From Thalassotalea_H castellviae (GTDB taxonomy: Bacteria > Pseudomonadota > Gammaproteobacteria > Enterobacterales > Alteromonadaceae), in contig NZ_JAVRIF010000006.1 in the NCBI RefSeq assembly GCF_031846185.1, positions 62,001-126,000 on the forward strand: 64,000 nt of DNA, given 5' to 3'. A program made the translations under genes and the position numbers. How positions within the stretch are numbered: the first letter of the stretch is position 1; every line of letters starts with the position of its first letter. Shown here in pieces: positions 47,016-54,745 of the stretch. Below the pieces are notes generated by a model that had not been told where the DNA came from, searched no databases, and saw nothing but the letters and a program-made list of their open reading frames with translations.

Positions 47016-47100
47016 CTCAAAACAGTACCTAAAAAGTAAAACCGGTCTATGGCAGCTTTATGTCGATATTCTCATCATGATGATGGTAGTAGCGATGTAA
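47008..47100 (+). CDS. 30-residue membrane peptide, possible truncated ExbD/MotB-like partner
   Basis: ATG overlaps the last codons of the MotA/ExbB-like gene, with GGAGG 6 bases ahead, a strong site. Encodes a short basic head, then LWQLYVDILIMMMVVAM and stop. A membrane helix with one Asp near its start is what ExbD and MotB proteins have directly after their cytoplasmic tail. No reading frame continues the protein downstream. Either a microprotein or a truncated remnant. Confidence 0.5.
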   Translation: MANSKQYLKSKTGLWQLYVDILIMMMVVAM

Positions 47101-47210
47101 TGTGTGGCTATATGAGAATTGGTGTTATAAAGCGATACTTTAATTTAGCTGAATGTGCTTAAGCGCTACCACGACACTGTAACGAACTTAATAAAAACTA
47201 GAGATCAAAA

Positions 47211-47570
47211 ATGGAACAATTAATCCAATTTCAATTGCCATGTAATTTTGAGAGTGCAGGTGAACCTAATATAGAGCTTGATGGTGCAGATATACGTGTC
47301 ATATTTAGAGATGAAAACTTATACCCTTTCCTACAAATTTTGTTAGGTGATTATGTTGCTTATAAGTGGCAAATGGCCAAAACATTAACAGAGCACGAGA
47401 AAGTAGGTGAGTGTTATCAAGTTTTAAATTCAAACTGGCTTCAAGAACACGTAAGTCAGGATGTTATTAACCCTGAAGATCGATATTGTCATTACAAGCT
47501 AATCTTTAGAGACAGTCAATTGGAAGTGCTGGCTTTGGGTATTGATACCGACATACGTTATAGCATTTAA
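47211..47570 (+). CDS. Unknown 119-residue protein
   Basis: Soluble alpha/beta protein without signal peptide. Contains IELDGADIRVIFRDENLYPF and a C-terminal VLALGIDTDIRYSI. Acidic. Lies 110 bases after the 30-residue peptide, and no motif precedes it, so it is probably read from the promoter of the MotA/ExbB-like gene. The pattern resembles small immunity-type proteins only in size and charge; no family recognised. Confidence 0.7.
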   Translation: MEQLIQFQLPCNFESAGEPNIELDGADIRVIFRDENLYPFLQILLGDYVAYKWQMAKTLTEHEKVGECYQVLNSNWLQEHVSQDVINPEDRYCHYKLIFRDSQLEVLALGIDTDIRYSI

Positions 47571-47592
47571 CTAACATTAATACGGAATATAT

Positions 47593-48108
47593 ATGAGTAA
47601 TATAATCAATATATTAAGAGCCATCCCCTTTATTTTTGCTTTGTTTATTAACTTGGCTTATGGCGAAGAAACTACATCTTCATTTTTTATTGCAGAAGCT
47701 AATAATGACGACATATCTTCAATAACTCAGCCATTAAATAGTAATACTAACGAGGTTAGCATGCTGTTTGACTTTGGAAAGAAATCTGAAAGCAAACAGC
47801 CACGTTTTTCCATCATACTTTCAGATCATGAAAAAAAACATATTGTCTCTATTCAGTTTATTCGAAATGAAGAAGGGGTAACAAGTCTAGCTATCAAAGA
47901 TGTAGGACAGCAATTACCACTTTCAAACTTAGGGAAAAGCAAAAGATTATCTGTAGTTTTGTCTGAATTAACTACTAACCAACTTGGCATTCACGTTAAA
48001 GGTGAAAAAAACATTCATCAAGTAATCGACCTCCCTTTTAATGCACAGCAGCTAAAATTTTGGCTAAAAGGTGGTGAGCTGAATATGTACTATATGATCA
48101 CACGTTAA
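47593..48108 (+). CDS. Exported unknown protein, 171 residues
   Basis: Signal peptide MSNIINILRAIPFIFALFIN followed by L-A-Y-G-E-E, cleavage after about residue 24. The mature part is beta-rich (SIILSDHEKKHIVSIQFIRN) with no cysteine and no lipobox, so it is likely a soluble periplasmic beta-sandwich. Starts 22 bases after the previous gene. Possibly the periplasmic part of the MotA/ExbB-like unit; family unknown. Confidence 0.72.
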   Translation: MSNIINILRAIPFIFALFINLAYGEETTSSFFIAEANNDDISSITQPLNSNTNEVSMLFDFGKKSESKQPRFSIILSDHEKKHIVSIQFIRNEEGVTSLAIKDVGQQLPLSNLGKSKRLSVVLSELTTNQLGIHVKGEKNIHQVIDLPFNAQQLKFWLKGGELNMYYMITR

Positions 48109-48141
48109 GGCAGTATTATTCTTAAGTGGTTTAACCTTTTA

Positions 48142-48155
48142 CTTTTCCCAGCATA
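48142..48155 (+). promoter_or_regulatory. Island motif, site 12 (for the MraY-type gene)
   Basis: CTTTTCCCAGCATA, 34 bases before ATG 48190; it probably also serves the downstream FGE-domain kinase. Confidence 0.75.
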
Positions 48156-48189
48156 AAACATACTCATATTTGTAATAAAGGGTTGATTT

Positions 48190-49146
48190 ATGTTGGCTGA
48201 GCAAAGTAGTTTTCTTTTAGCGCTATTGATAATACTCATTAGCTTTGTAATTTATGTAGTGCTTTGCCCGTTATTTATCAAGTTACTTGCCAAGTTAAGC
48301 TGGCGTGAAACGTTAAAAACGGACAATGCTGATTTACATGCTCATAAAGCGGGTACTTATACATCAGGTGGTGTATTAATTGTTAGTGTTGTGTCAATAA
48401 TGAGCCTGATTATTGGTTATGAGCACTCTTCTATAATTGTTGATTTAGTGATTAGCGTTGTTTTATTTAGTTTCGTAGGTTTGATAGACGACGCCCTTAA
48501 AATACGTAAAGGATATGGGTTAAGAAAATCAACAAAAATGGGGCTACTTTTTTTGGCCAGTGTAATAACAATGTTGATTGTTCCTATGTACCAAGTAAAT
48601 ACTTTGTTTTCCGCTTTATTTGCTCTTTTAATTCTTGTGGGAACCAGTAATTCGGTTAACTTAACAGACGGTATTGATGGTCTAGCAACAAGCATCTGCA
48701 TCATTGTGTTAATTATATTTCTAATGTCTATGCTAGGCGTGAGCAATAGCCATTGGTTTGATCATTTAGCTAAAAGTGAGCTTTCGAGTTTAATAGTTAT
48801 AACAGCCTGTGTATTAGGGAGTTGCTTAGGGTTTTTAATATTTAATCGTCACCCAGCAATATTATTTATGGGTGACACTGGGAGTTTGGCGCTTGGCGGC
48901 TTTATTGCAATGTTGAGCTTAATGTCTAGTTCACCATTCATACTAGCTTTAATAGGTATAGTGTTCGTGATAGAGGCACTATCCGTTATTATTCAAGTAT
49001 CGGTTTTTAAGTGCAAAGGGCGACGTGTTTTCTTACGAGCACCCATTCATCATCATTTTGAAAAACGAGGTTGGGCGGAAAACAAAATAGTCGTGTGTTT
49101 TTCATTAATATCAGCTTGCGCGGGGTTATTGGCTTTGCTAATCTGA
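48190..49146 (+). CDS. MraY-type phospho-MurNAc-pentapeptide transferase paralogue
   Basis: 318 residues (housekeeping MraY about 360), about 10 membrane helices. MraY-specific blocks: H-K-A-G-T-Y-T-S-G-G (usually G-T-P-T-M-G-G), DDALKIRKGYGLRKSTKMG, NLTDGIDGLA, FNRHPAILFMGDTGSLALGG, and the diagnostic PIHHHFEKRGWAE near the C terminus, which WecA-type enzymes lack. MraY transfers phospho-MurNAc-pentapeptide to undecaprenyl phosphate, giving lipid I. An element-borne copy with altered P-T-M suggests a dedicated precursor supply, or drug or toxin resistance. The last 63 bases are duplicated upstream of the other kinase. Confidence 0.9.
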   Translation: MLAEQSSFLLALLIILISFVIYVVLCPLFIKLLAKLSWRETLKTDNADLHAHKAGTYTSGGVLIVSVVSIMSLIIGYEHSSIIVDLVISVVLFSFVGLIDDALKIRKGYGLRKSTKMGLLFLASVITMLIVPMYQVNTLFSALFALLILVGTSNSVNLTDGIDGLATSICIIVLIIFLMSMLGVSNSHWFDHLAKSELSSLIVITACVLGSCLGFLIFNRHPAILFMGDTGSLALGGFIAMLSLMSSSPFILALIGIVFVIEALSVIIQVSVFKCKGRRVFLRAPIHHHFEKRGWAENKIVVCFSLISACAGLLALLI

Positions 49147-50219
49147 TTTGCTGTTACATTTTGTAATAAGTTGTTCAAAGCGTTAGCTAAACCAGTCGTT
49201 AAAGCGGTGCTTAATAAATAATAAAAATAAAGGGATATATCGTGGTCGGTAGCTCATTTAAAGGGAATGATAAAGATATAAAGTTAATCACCGATGACTA
49301 TTACTTTATTTTGGAGCGAGCGCTGTCAAAAAGTGATGATGGCAGTGAGGTGTGGTTAGCGATTGATGAAGGGCTATTGCAGGCACGCTTAAAGAACAGT
49401 CAAAAAAATAAAGAAGACTTATTGCAGCATCATCGCTTTGTGATGAAGTTTACCCGAAACCGCCCACATTTATTAACCTATCATGACAATGAGTTTCAGA
49501 TATTAGAAACGATTCAGCACCGCTATCCCCTCAGTAAAAGCTTACCGTCAGTACATTGTGCGGTGCCGGCAGACACCTGTTTTATTCCTGGTGTTGATGA
49601 ACGAACGGGTAAAAAATTACAGGAAACCATCCCCAACAAAGCGTTTATTGTACTGCCGTATATAACAGGAGACAGCTTTACGCATCTAAGTAAAGCGTGG
49701 GCACAATCAGACCGCTTTGATAAAACCCATGCGTTATTACCGGCCATTGCTCAGGCCTTTGATGAATTAACCCTTACAGACATAGTTCACCGAGATATCT
49801 CCCCGAATAACTTAATGCAAGACCTGCGCGGAGGCGTGCATATTATCGACTTTGGTTTTGCCTCGGATTTAAAGGCTGAAACGCCAAGCCGCTTGGGCGA
49901 AGGTACTGTAAAATATCGCGCCCCAGAGATTATAGAGGAATCTGAAGCGGACACGCGTACTGACCAATTCTCCTTAGCCTGTGTATTTTACTTTTTACTG
50001 ACGGGTCGCTCGCCAAGTCATGGTCCTTCGGCTGAGCTTATTGAAGAATTTAACGAGAATTTACCCTCAACGTTATCACAAGTGCTGACTAAAGCGATTA
50101 GCGACGATAAAAACGCACGCCATAACGACTTCACCATTTTTTTCAGTGCACTTAAGCAAGCGTTTATACAAGACATTCAAGCGCGAGATGAATTAAGACC
50201 ACTACAACAAAACATTGAT
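49084..50219 (+). repeat. 1,136-bp direct repeat, copy B (probable donor)
   Basis: Identical to 27752-28887. Here the left part is the intact end of the MraY-type gene, so this is likely the original arrangement. The identity stops at the codon for Asp326 of the kinase. Confidence 0.93.
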
Positions 50220-53156
50220 GGCTGGTTTGAATATCAAACAGGTATACAACAAACGATTAAAGACTATCAGCAATTACAGCAATCACTACTGGCACCGAAC
50301 ACACAACTCCAGGTATTAAAAACAGCCGGGCTGATTGGGCAAGATAAACTTAACACCTTGCTCAGCTATGACAGCATAGAAGCCAACATTACAAAGCACA
50401 TTAAGACGCTTCAAGGGCAAGACAGCACAGCAGAGTCACACATTAGAGGGCTTAGGCACACGCTTAACCAGCTTAAACAAGGTGAAAGTACGTCCATCCC
50501 TAGCCTGACAACCCCACCGAAGGTTAAACAGTCGGACTATCTCAAACTCAAATCACAGGTTGACGACGAAGTAGAAGCATTTAATGACTTATTGGCTGGT
50601 ATAGGCGAGCAGATGATTGGTCAAATTGAGCAACATAGCCAATGGCCAGATGAAGAACTTAGTGTTGAAATAACTCAGTCGGAAGACATTATTAACTTGC
50701 TAAGTAAAGGCGTTGAGATACTCACGGAAAAGTTCTCAGAAGCTAAAAACGTCAATGAAAAACAAAATAAGATACTGACTGAACTTCATCAGTTTGTTAC
50801 CCGACTCAAACAACAAGTAACAGATGCACAAAAGCAACTGAGCCCAGAAACTGGCTTAATCACTAATAAAGCGCACTTAATTGCCAGTATCACCGAACGA
50901 TTAGAATCAGAGCAGCGCATCAAAGCGCTTATTACTGAATATCAGCAATTTATTGAGCAATGCAAAACGTTTAATCAAACCGCAAAGCAAACCACTGAGC
51001 AATTAAGGCTGTTAAACAACAATCAAAAGTCGACACAACCTTACTGGCAAAAACAGTGGAAAGACGCATCAGAATCGAAACTGCTATCAACCACTCTGAT
51101 GTTAGTCTTGCTCATCGCCATCATCACAGGGGTAACCTATTGGTCTCCGTTTTCTAATAACGGCCCTGAGGTAAAAGCCTCTCTTACTCGTAACATTGAA
51201 GGTAGTGTTTGGTTTAGGCAAAAAGAGGCGTTTGAGCCTGGCGATTACCGATTAGTGTTAACCGATGCGTCATGTGATTTTAAAAAAAATCAACAACAGC
51301 AAGCTCAAGGAAATTTACACTTTAGGTGCACAGCAGAAACAGCTAAAGAGCAAGCTTATCAGTTATACAGTCCAGCCAACGAAATACTCAAAGACGATGA
51401 GCTATATATTACGCCAAGATATTATGACTTTAATGTGAAAGTCTTTCCTGAGTCTTCAAAAGTCACCTATCAAGTTGAAAAGAGAGTTGTAACAATTTCC
51501 AAAGACCAACCGCTAGCAGAAGGGCGCTATGAGTTAACGATTAAAGCAGAGGGTTATCACACAAAAACTCAGACAATCAACTGGCCTAATTCAGCCTTAA
51601 CCATTCAGCTGGAAGCGATAGACAATGAGCCGCCAAGAATTGAACTAACTAATCTCCTTACTAATTCACGCTCTACTCCTCAAGATAAAACCTACCCCGT
51701 CGGAAATACTAGTTTTACTATGAAATACATTCACGCAGGTACATTTATGATGGGATGTGTAAGCGGTAAGGGGTGCAAAGATAATGAGCTTCCAGTTCAT
51801 AAAGTGAAGTTAAAAGCGTTCTATATGATGGAAAATGAAGTTACTTGGAATTTATATCAGCAGTGCATTAATGCCAATATGTGTGCAGACAATGGTAAAA
51901 TTAAATTTAGAGGGGATAGGGGCTGGGGCAAAGGGGAGCGTCCAGTCATTAACATTAGTTGGGAGGACATCACTGAAAGTTTTATACCTTGGTTAAATAA
52001 ACAAACAGGTCAAAAATTTAGACTGCCGAGTGAAGCCGAATGGGAATACGCAGCTAGAGCTGGCACAGATTCAAAGTACAGTTGGGGTAATAGCATCGAG
52101 TGTAGTAAAGCTAGGTATGATGGTGGAAAAGACTCTAATTGCGATGATAAAAACCAGAATGGTGAATTCAAAGGTACCTTGCCTGTAAAAAGTTATAGTC
52201 CAAATTCATTTGGTTTATATGATATGCATGGCAATGTATGGGAATGGACTCAAGATTGCTGGAATGATTCTTACCGCAACACTCCTGTAGGTGATGGTAG
52301 CTCTTGGATAACTGGAGATTGTAATCGTCGTGTTTATCGTGGTGGTGCATGGAATTATCAAGCTGAACATCTGCGTTCAGCTTCTCGTGGTGGTATGAAA
52401 GGTGCTCACTTTAGTTTTGGCTTTCGTCTTGTGCAATCTGAATTTTCACGAAGTTCATTTATGGATGTTGTTAAATTACCATCTCCTATAGCTCACCCTG
52501 AATGTTATTCAGGAAAGGCATGCGATTTTAATGATAAATCTATTAAAATGATCGAAGTTTCAAAAACGGAGATTACAATTGATGATTGGCAATTATGTGT
52601 TGATGGCGGAGTTTGTTCTCCCAAAGTTAGTTCTACTCAAATGAATCAAATGTTTCAACATGAACACTTTCGCTCTAGTGCTGAGAAACTAAGTTCATTA
52701 TTTAAAAACCGTACAGATTTCGCTACTCCAGTTAATGTTGCGTTCTCTGAGGCTGAAATCTATATAAATTGGTTAAGTAAAAACACAGGTTATTCTTATA
52801 GGCTTTTAACGACAGGTGAATTTGCGAAGCTGACAAAGTTTGATACTCGGGTTTGCCAAAAACACCATGATCGGACAGTGAAAGCTAAATGCTTAATTGA
52901 ACAATGGTCGCAGGACTCTTCTGTATCATTTGATTCCGTCATTGATCATTTAAGTCTTACTCCTGAGTATTCCAAGTTTTGCGGTAAACCTTATTTGAGC
53001 GGCGTGGGAGCAAATTTCCTTATGTCTGACTTTGACGCTGCTATTGAGTGTGGGTTTGAATCAGAATATAAAGGAATCACAGTTATGGATAGATTGTATT
53101 TATCTCCTATTATGGGTGGATTGCTTAATTTTCGAGTGGCACGAGATATTGATTAA
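49242..53156 (+). CDS. Membrane Hanks-type Ser/Thr kinase with FGE-sulfatase (C-lectin fold) ectodomain
   Basis: 1304 residues from GTG. Residues 1-326 equal the Sel1-kinase (K69, HRD D185, DFG D203). The linker is diverged but homologous, with the membrane helix at about 613-635 (LMLVLLIAIITGVTYW) and two beta modules to about residue 800. A complete formylglycine-generating-enzyme-type domain spans about 815-1065: GTFMMGC, DNELPVHKVKLKAFYMMENE, RLPSEAEWEYAARAG, YDMHGNVWEWTQD, RGGAWN, FGFRLV. A second, degenerate copy follows to the end (VSKTEITIDDWQLCVDGG, INWLSKNTGYSYRLLT, LLNFRVARDID). Such domains often serve as ligand-binding modules rather than enzymes. Many Cys suggest disulfides, consistent with the periplasm. 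Confidence 0.93.
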   Translation: MVGSSFKGNDKDIKLITDDYYFILERALSKSDDGSEVWLAIDEGLLQARLKNSQKNKEDLLQHHRFVMKFTRNRPHLLTYHDNEFQILETIQHRYPLSKSLPSVHCAVPADTCFIPGVDERTGKKLQETIPNKAFIVLPYITGDSFTHLSKAWAQSDRFDKTHALLPAIAQAFDELTLTDIVHRDISPNNLMQDLRGGVHIIDFGFASDLKAETPSRLGEGTVKYRAPEIIEESEADTRTDQFSLACVFYFLLTGRSPSHGPSAELIEEFNENLPSTLSQVLTKAISDDKNARHNDFTIFFSALKQAFIQDIQARDELRPLQQNIDGWFEYQTGIQQTIKDYQQLQQSLLAPNTQLQVLKTAGLIGQDKLNTLLSYDSIEANITKHIKTLQGQDSTAESHIRGLRHTLNQLKQGESTSIPSLTTPPKVKQSDYLKLKSQVDDEVEAFNDLLAGIGEQMIGQIEQHSQWPDEELSVEITQSEDIINLLSKGVEILTEKFSEAKNVNEKQNKILTELHQFVTRLKQQVTDAQKQLSPETGLITNKAHLIASITERLESEQRIKALITEYQQFIEQCKTFNQTAKQTTEQLRLLNNNQKSTQPYWQKQWKDASESKLLSTTLMLVLLIAIITGVTYWSPFSNNGPEVKASLTRNIEGSVWFRQKEAFEPGDYRLVLTDASCDFKKNQQQQAQGNLHFRCTAETAKEQAYQLYSPANEILKDDELYITPRYYDFNVKVFPESSKVTYQVEKRVVTISKDQPLAEGRYELTIKAEGYHTKTQTINWPNSALTIQLEAIDNEPPRIELTNLLTNSRSTPQDKTYPVGNTSFTMKYIHAGTFMMGCVSGKGCKDNELPVHKVKLKAFYMMENEVTWNLYQQCINANMCADNGKIKFRGDRGWGKGERPVINISWEDITESFIPWLNKQTGQKFRLPSEAEWEYAARAGTDSKYSWGNSIECSKARYDGGKDSNCDDKNQNGEFKGTLPVKSYSPNSFGLYDMHGNVWEWTQDCWNDSYRNTPVGDGSSWITGDCNRRVYRGGAWNYQAEHLRSASRGGMKGAHFSFGFRLVQSEFSRSSFMDVVKLPSPIAHPECYSGKACDFNDKSIKMIEVSKTEITIDDWQLCVDGGVCSPKVSSTQMNQMFQHEHFRSSAEKLSSLFKNRTDFATPVNVAFSEAEIYINWLSKNTGYSYRLLTTGEFAKLTKFDTRVCQKHHDRTVKAKCLIEQWSQDSSVSFDSVIDHLSLTPEYSKFCGKPYLSGVGANFLMSDFDAAIECGFESEYKGITVMDRLYLSPIMGGLLNFRVARDID

Positions 53157-53266
53157 TATGTGTACCCCAAGATGCAACTATTACATGCCTTCTAGCCGGA
53201 ATAAGCCTAAACGAAGTTTTCGTTATAGATCTAGTGATTTTCGTTCGTAATTCGAGGTTTACCTGA

Positions 53267-53692
53267 ATGACATTCAATTGTTTTGAACAAGCACAAGCCA
53301 AATTCTATAGTGTAGCTCTACAAGAGCTAACTGCAGGTAAAAAGAAAAGCCATTGGATGTGGTTTGTCTTTCCGCAACTAGAAGGGTTAGGCCAAAGCGA
53401 AATAGCGCAAAAGTTCGCACTAGAAGATGGAGAGCACGCAAGGGAATATTTGGCCCACCCGATACTTGGCAAGCGACTATTAGAGCTTACCCAAGTGTGT
53501 TGTAACCATAAAAACTTAACCGCTGCTGATATTTTTGATCACGATACGGTTAAATTTCACTCGTGCATGACTTTGTTTGCGTTAACCCACCCAGACAATC
53601 TTGTATTTAAGCAAGCTCTACATCAATTTTTTGCTGGTCGCTATTGCCAACGAACTTGGCAAATATTGAAAAACGATGGTGTGTTAGATTAG
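53267..53692 (+). CDS. DUF1810-family protein
   Basis: 141 residues, typical for the family. Signature CFEQAQAKFYSVALQELTAG followed by KKKSHWMWFVFPQLEGLGQS, EYLAHPILGKRL and the C-terminal FFAGRYCQRTW. DUF1810 is structurally linked to the NADAR/YbiA group acting on ADP-ribose-type metabolites, but its activity is not settled. It has no motif upstream and no signal. It could be a passenger gene or part of the island. Confidence 0.88.
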   Translation: MTFNCFEQAQAKFYSVALQELTAGKKKSHWMWFVFPQLEGLGQSEIAQKFALEDGEHAREYLAHPILGKRLLELTQVCCNHKNLTAADIFDHDTVKFHSCMTLFALTHPDNLVFKQALHQFFAGRYCQRTWQILKNDGVLD

Positions 53693-53701
53693 CTAAAACT
53701 A

Positions 53702-53812
53702 TCGCCCTGTTTTATACATAAATCGAAAAGTGCTTAATGCACTTGTCGGTATTTAGTGCAAGTGCGTAAAAATGGTCGCTACAAAGTCTATATCTGCTTG
53801 CACTATTGCAGT
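53702..53812 (-). pseudogene. Degenerate copy of the end of the cysteine-rich microprotein gene
   Basis: About 108 bases align with 54460-54566 at roughly two thirds identity on the same strand, with small gaps (TTTAGTGCA, GACC/GTCGCTAC, TATATC are shared). The cysteine codons are mostly lost and the frame is broken. It is an old duplicate of the 3' end of the microprotein gene. Confidence 0.55.
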
Positions 53813-53843
53813 TTAAGGCTTTAGAACTCAGCTTTGTAACCTA

Positions 53844-54287
53844 TCACTCTTGTCTTTGTAGTACAGTCAACTCCCCCTCACATTCTGTTTGTAGAGTGCT
53901 TTTGGTCAAATCAATAATTTTATGTATTTGCTCACTATTTAATCGGCTTGATAACTGTTCAGTGAGATGTGCCATGACATCTTGATTATCACTTAGATAT
54001 TTTTTGGTGTCTTTATCTTCAATTTTGAACTCATCCAGTAGGGTAACGATTGTTTTATCTTTAAAGCGCCAAGTGCCTGAAAATACAAAAGAGAGTTTTA
54101 TAACTTTTAAGTTATCGTCAGTAAACACTATTGTAAGCAGGCTAATGTATGTATTACTTTTATCGTAAGCTCTGATTGTTTGAACAAGAGGGATCTCTTC
54201 AGCCTCATATTCAATGGCTTTCCAGTAGCCGAAAATATCATGTTCTTTAATTTCATCTATTTTATTTATAAGTTCAACTGCTGTCAT
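53844..54287 (-). CDS. Unknown 147-residue protein
   Basis: Soluble acidic protein: helical N terminus (TAVELINKIDEIKEHDIFGY), a central beta-sheet region (TYISLLTIVFTDDNLKVIKL), and a helical C-terminal tail (DVMAHLTEQLSSRLNSEQIH). No family recognised. No motif upstream in the 200-base gap before it. It sits between the complete microprotein gene and its degenerate copy, so it was probably duplicated or inserted together with them. Confidence 0.65.
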   Translation of the reverse strand: MTAVELINKIDEIKEHDIFGYWKAIEYEAEEIPLVQTIRAYDKSNTYISLLTIVFTDDNLKVIKLSFVFSGTWRFKDKTIVTLLDEFKIEDKDTKKYLSDNQDVMAHLTEQLSSRLNSEQIHKIIDLTKSTLQTECEGELTVLQRQE

Positions 54288-54490
54288 ATTTAGATACCAA
54301 CTATTTAGGTGTTTTTAAATTAAAAAAGTTATTATGCCAATTAGCATTATGAAGATGTTTGAAAACGTCTTTATTGTTGCAAGGCTATACACTTGGCATG
54401 TGTTAAAGGTAAAGGCGAATTTAATTAGCCATATTTATAATAATATTAGCTAAAGCTGCCGCCCCTTTTTATATACAAATTGACAATTAC

Positions 54491-54688
54491 CTAATGCTCT
54501 TGTCTGCATTTAGTGCAGCTGCATACATGACCGCTACTGTTGCTATATCGGCTTGGGCCGTTGCAGTTGCATTTTCCTCCTTTAGAACATTTTGGTCTGA
54601 GATAACATCCCCCAGAACTAGATGACCCGCTAGAGCTAAATAAGCTAAAAATACCGTAAATAAAGAGTAAGAAAATTAAAAATTCCAT
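54491..54688 (-). CDS. Cysteine-rich membrane microprotein
   Basis: 65 residues from ATG 54688, with an AGAGG ribosome site 6 bases upstream; a longer frame from 54715 overlaps that site. One membrane helix (MEFLIFLLFIYGIFSLF), a serine/glycine linker, then seven cysteines in 33 residues (C-x5-C-x5-C-x-C, then C-x-C-x2-C). This could be a metal cluster site or disulfide knot. Island motif 35 bases upstream. Function unknown. Confidence 0.72.
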   Translation of the reverse strand: MEFLIFLLFIYGIFSLFSSSGSSSSGGCYLRPKCSKGGKCNCNGPSRYSNSSGHVCSCTKCRQEH

Positions 54689-54723
54689 TGTTTGACCTCT
54701 TGTTGTTAATGTCATTATGCTTA

Positions 54724-54737
54724 TATGCTGGGATTAA
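54724..54737 (-). promoter_or_regulatory. Island motif, site 13 (for the microprotein)
   Basis: Minus strand TTAATCCCAGCATA, 35 bases before ATG 54688; lies in the gap after the SF1 helicase gene. Confidence 0.75.
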
Positions 54738-54745
54738 CGTTGACG

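Noticed and set aside
46254..47100. Zorya-type defence (ZorA MotA-like)
   Set aside because: No full-length ZorB-like OmpA partner and no ZorC, ZorD or ZorE-like gene; the similarity is only in the two channel-like helices.
47101..47210. Continuation of an ExbD-like gene after the 30-residue peptide
   Set aside because: All three frames are closed by stops shortly after 47100, and no domain text can be read.
51660..53156. Diversity-generating retroelement suggested by the FGE/C-lectin domain
   Set aside because: No reverse transcriptase and no template/variable repeat pair with A-to-N differences is visible in the window.
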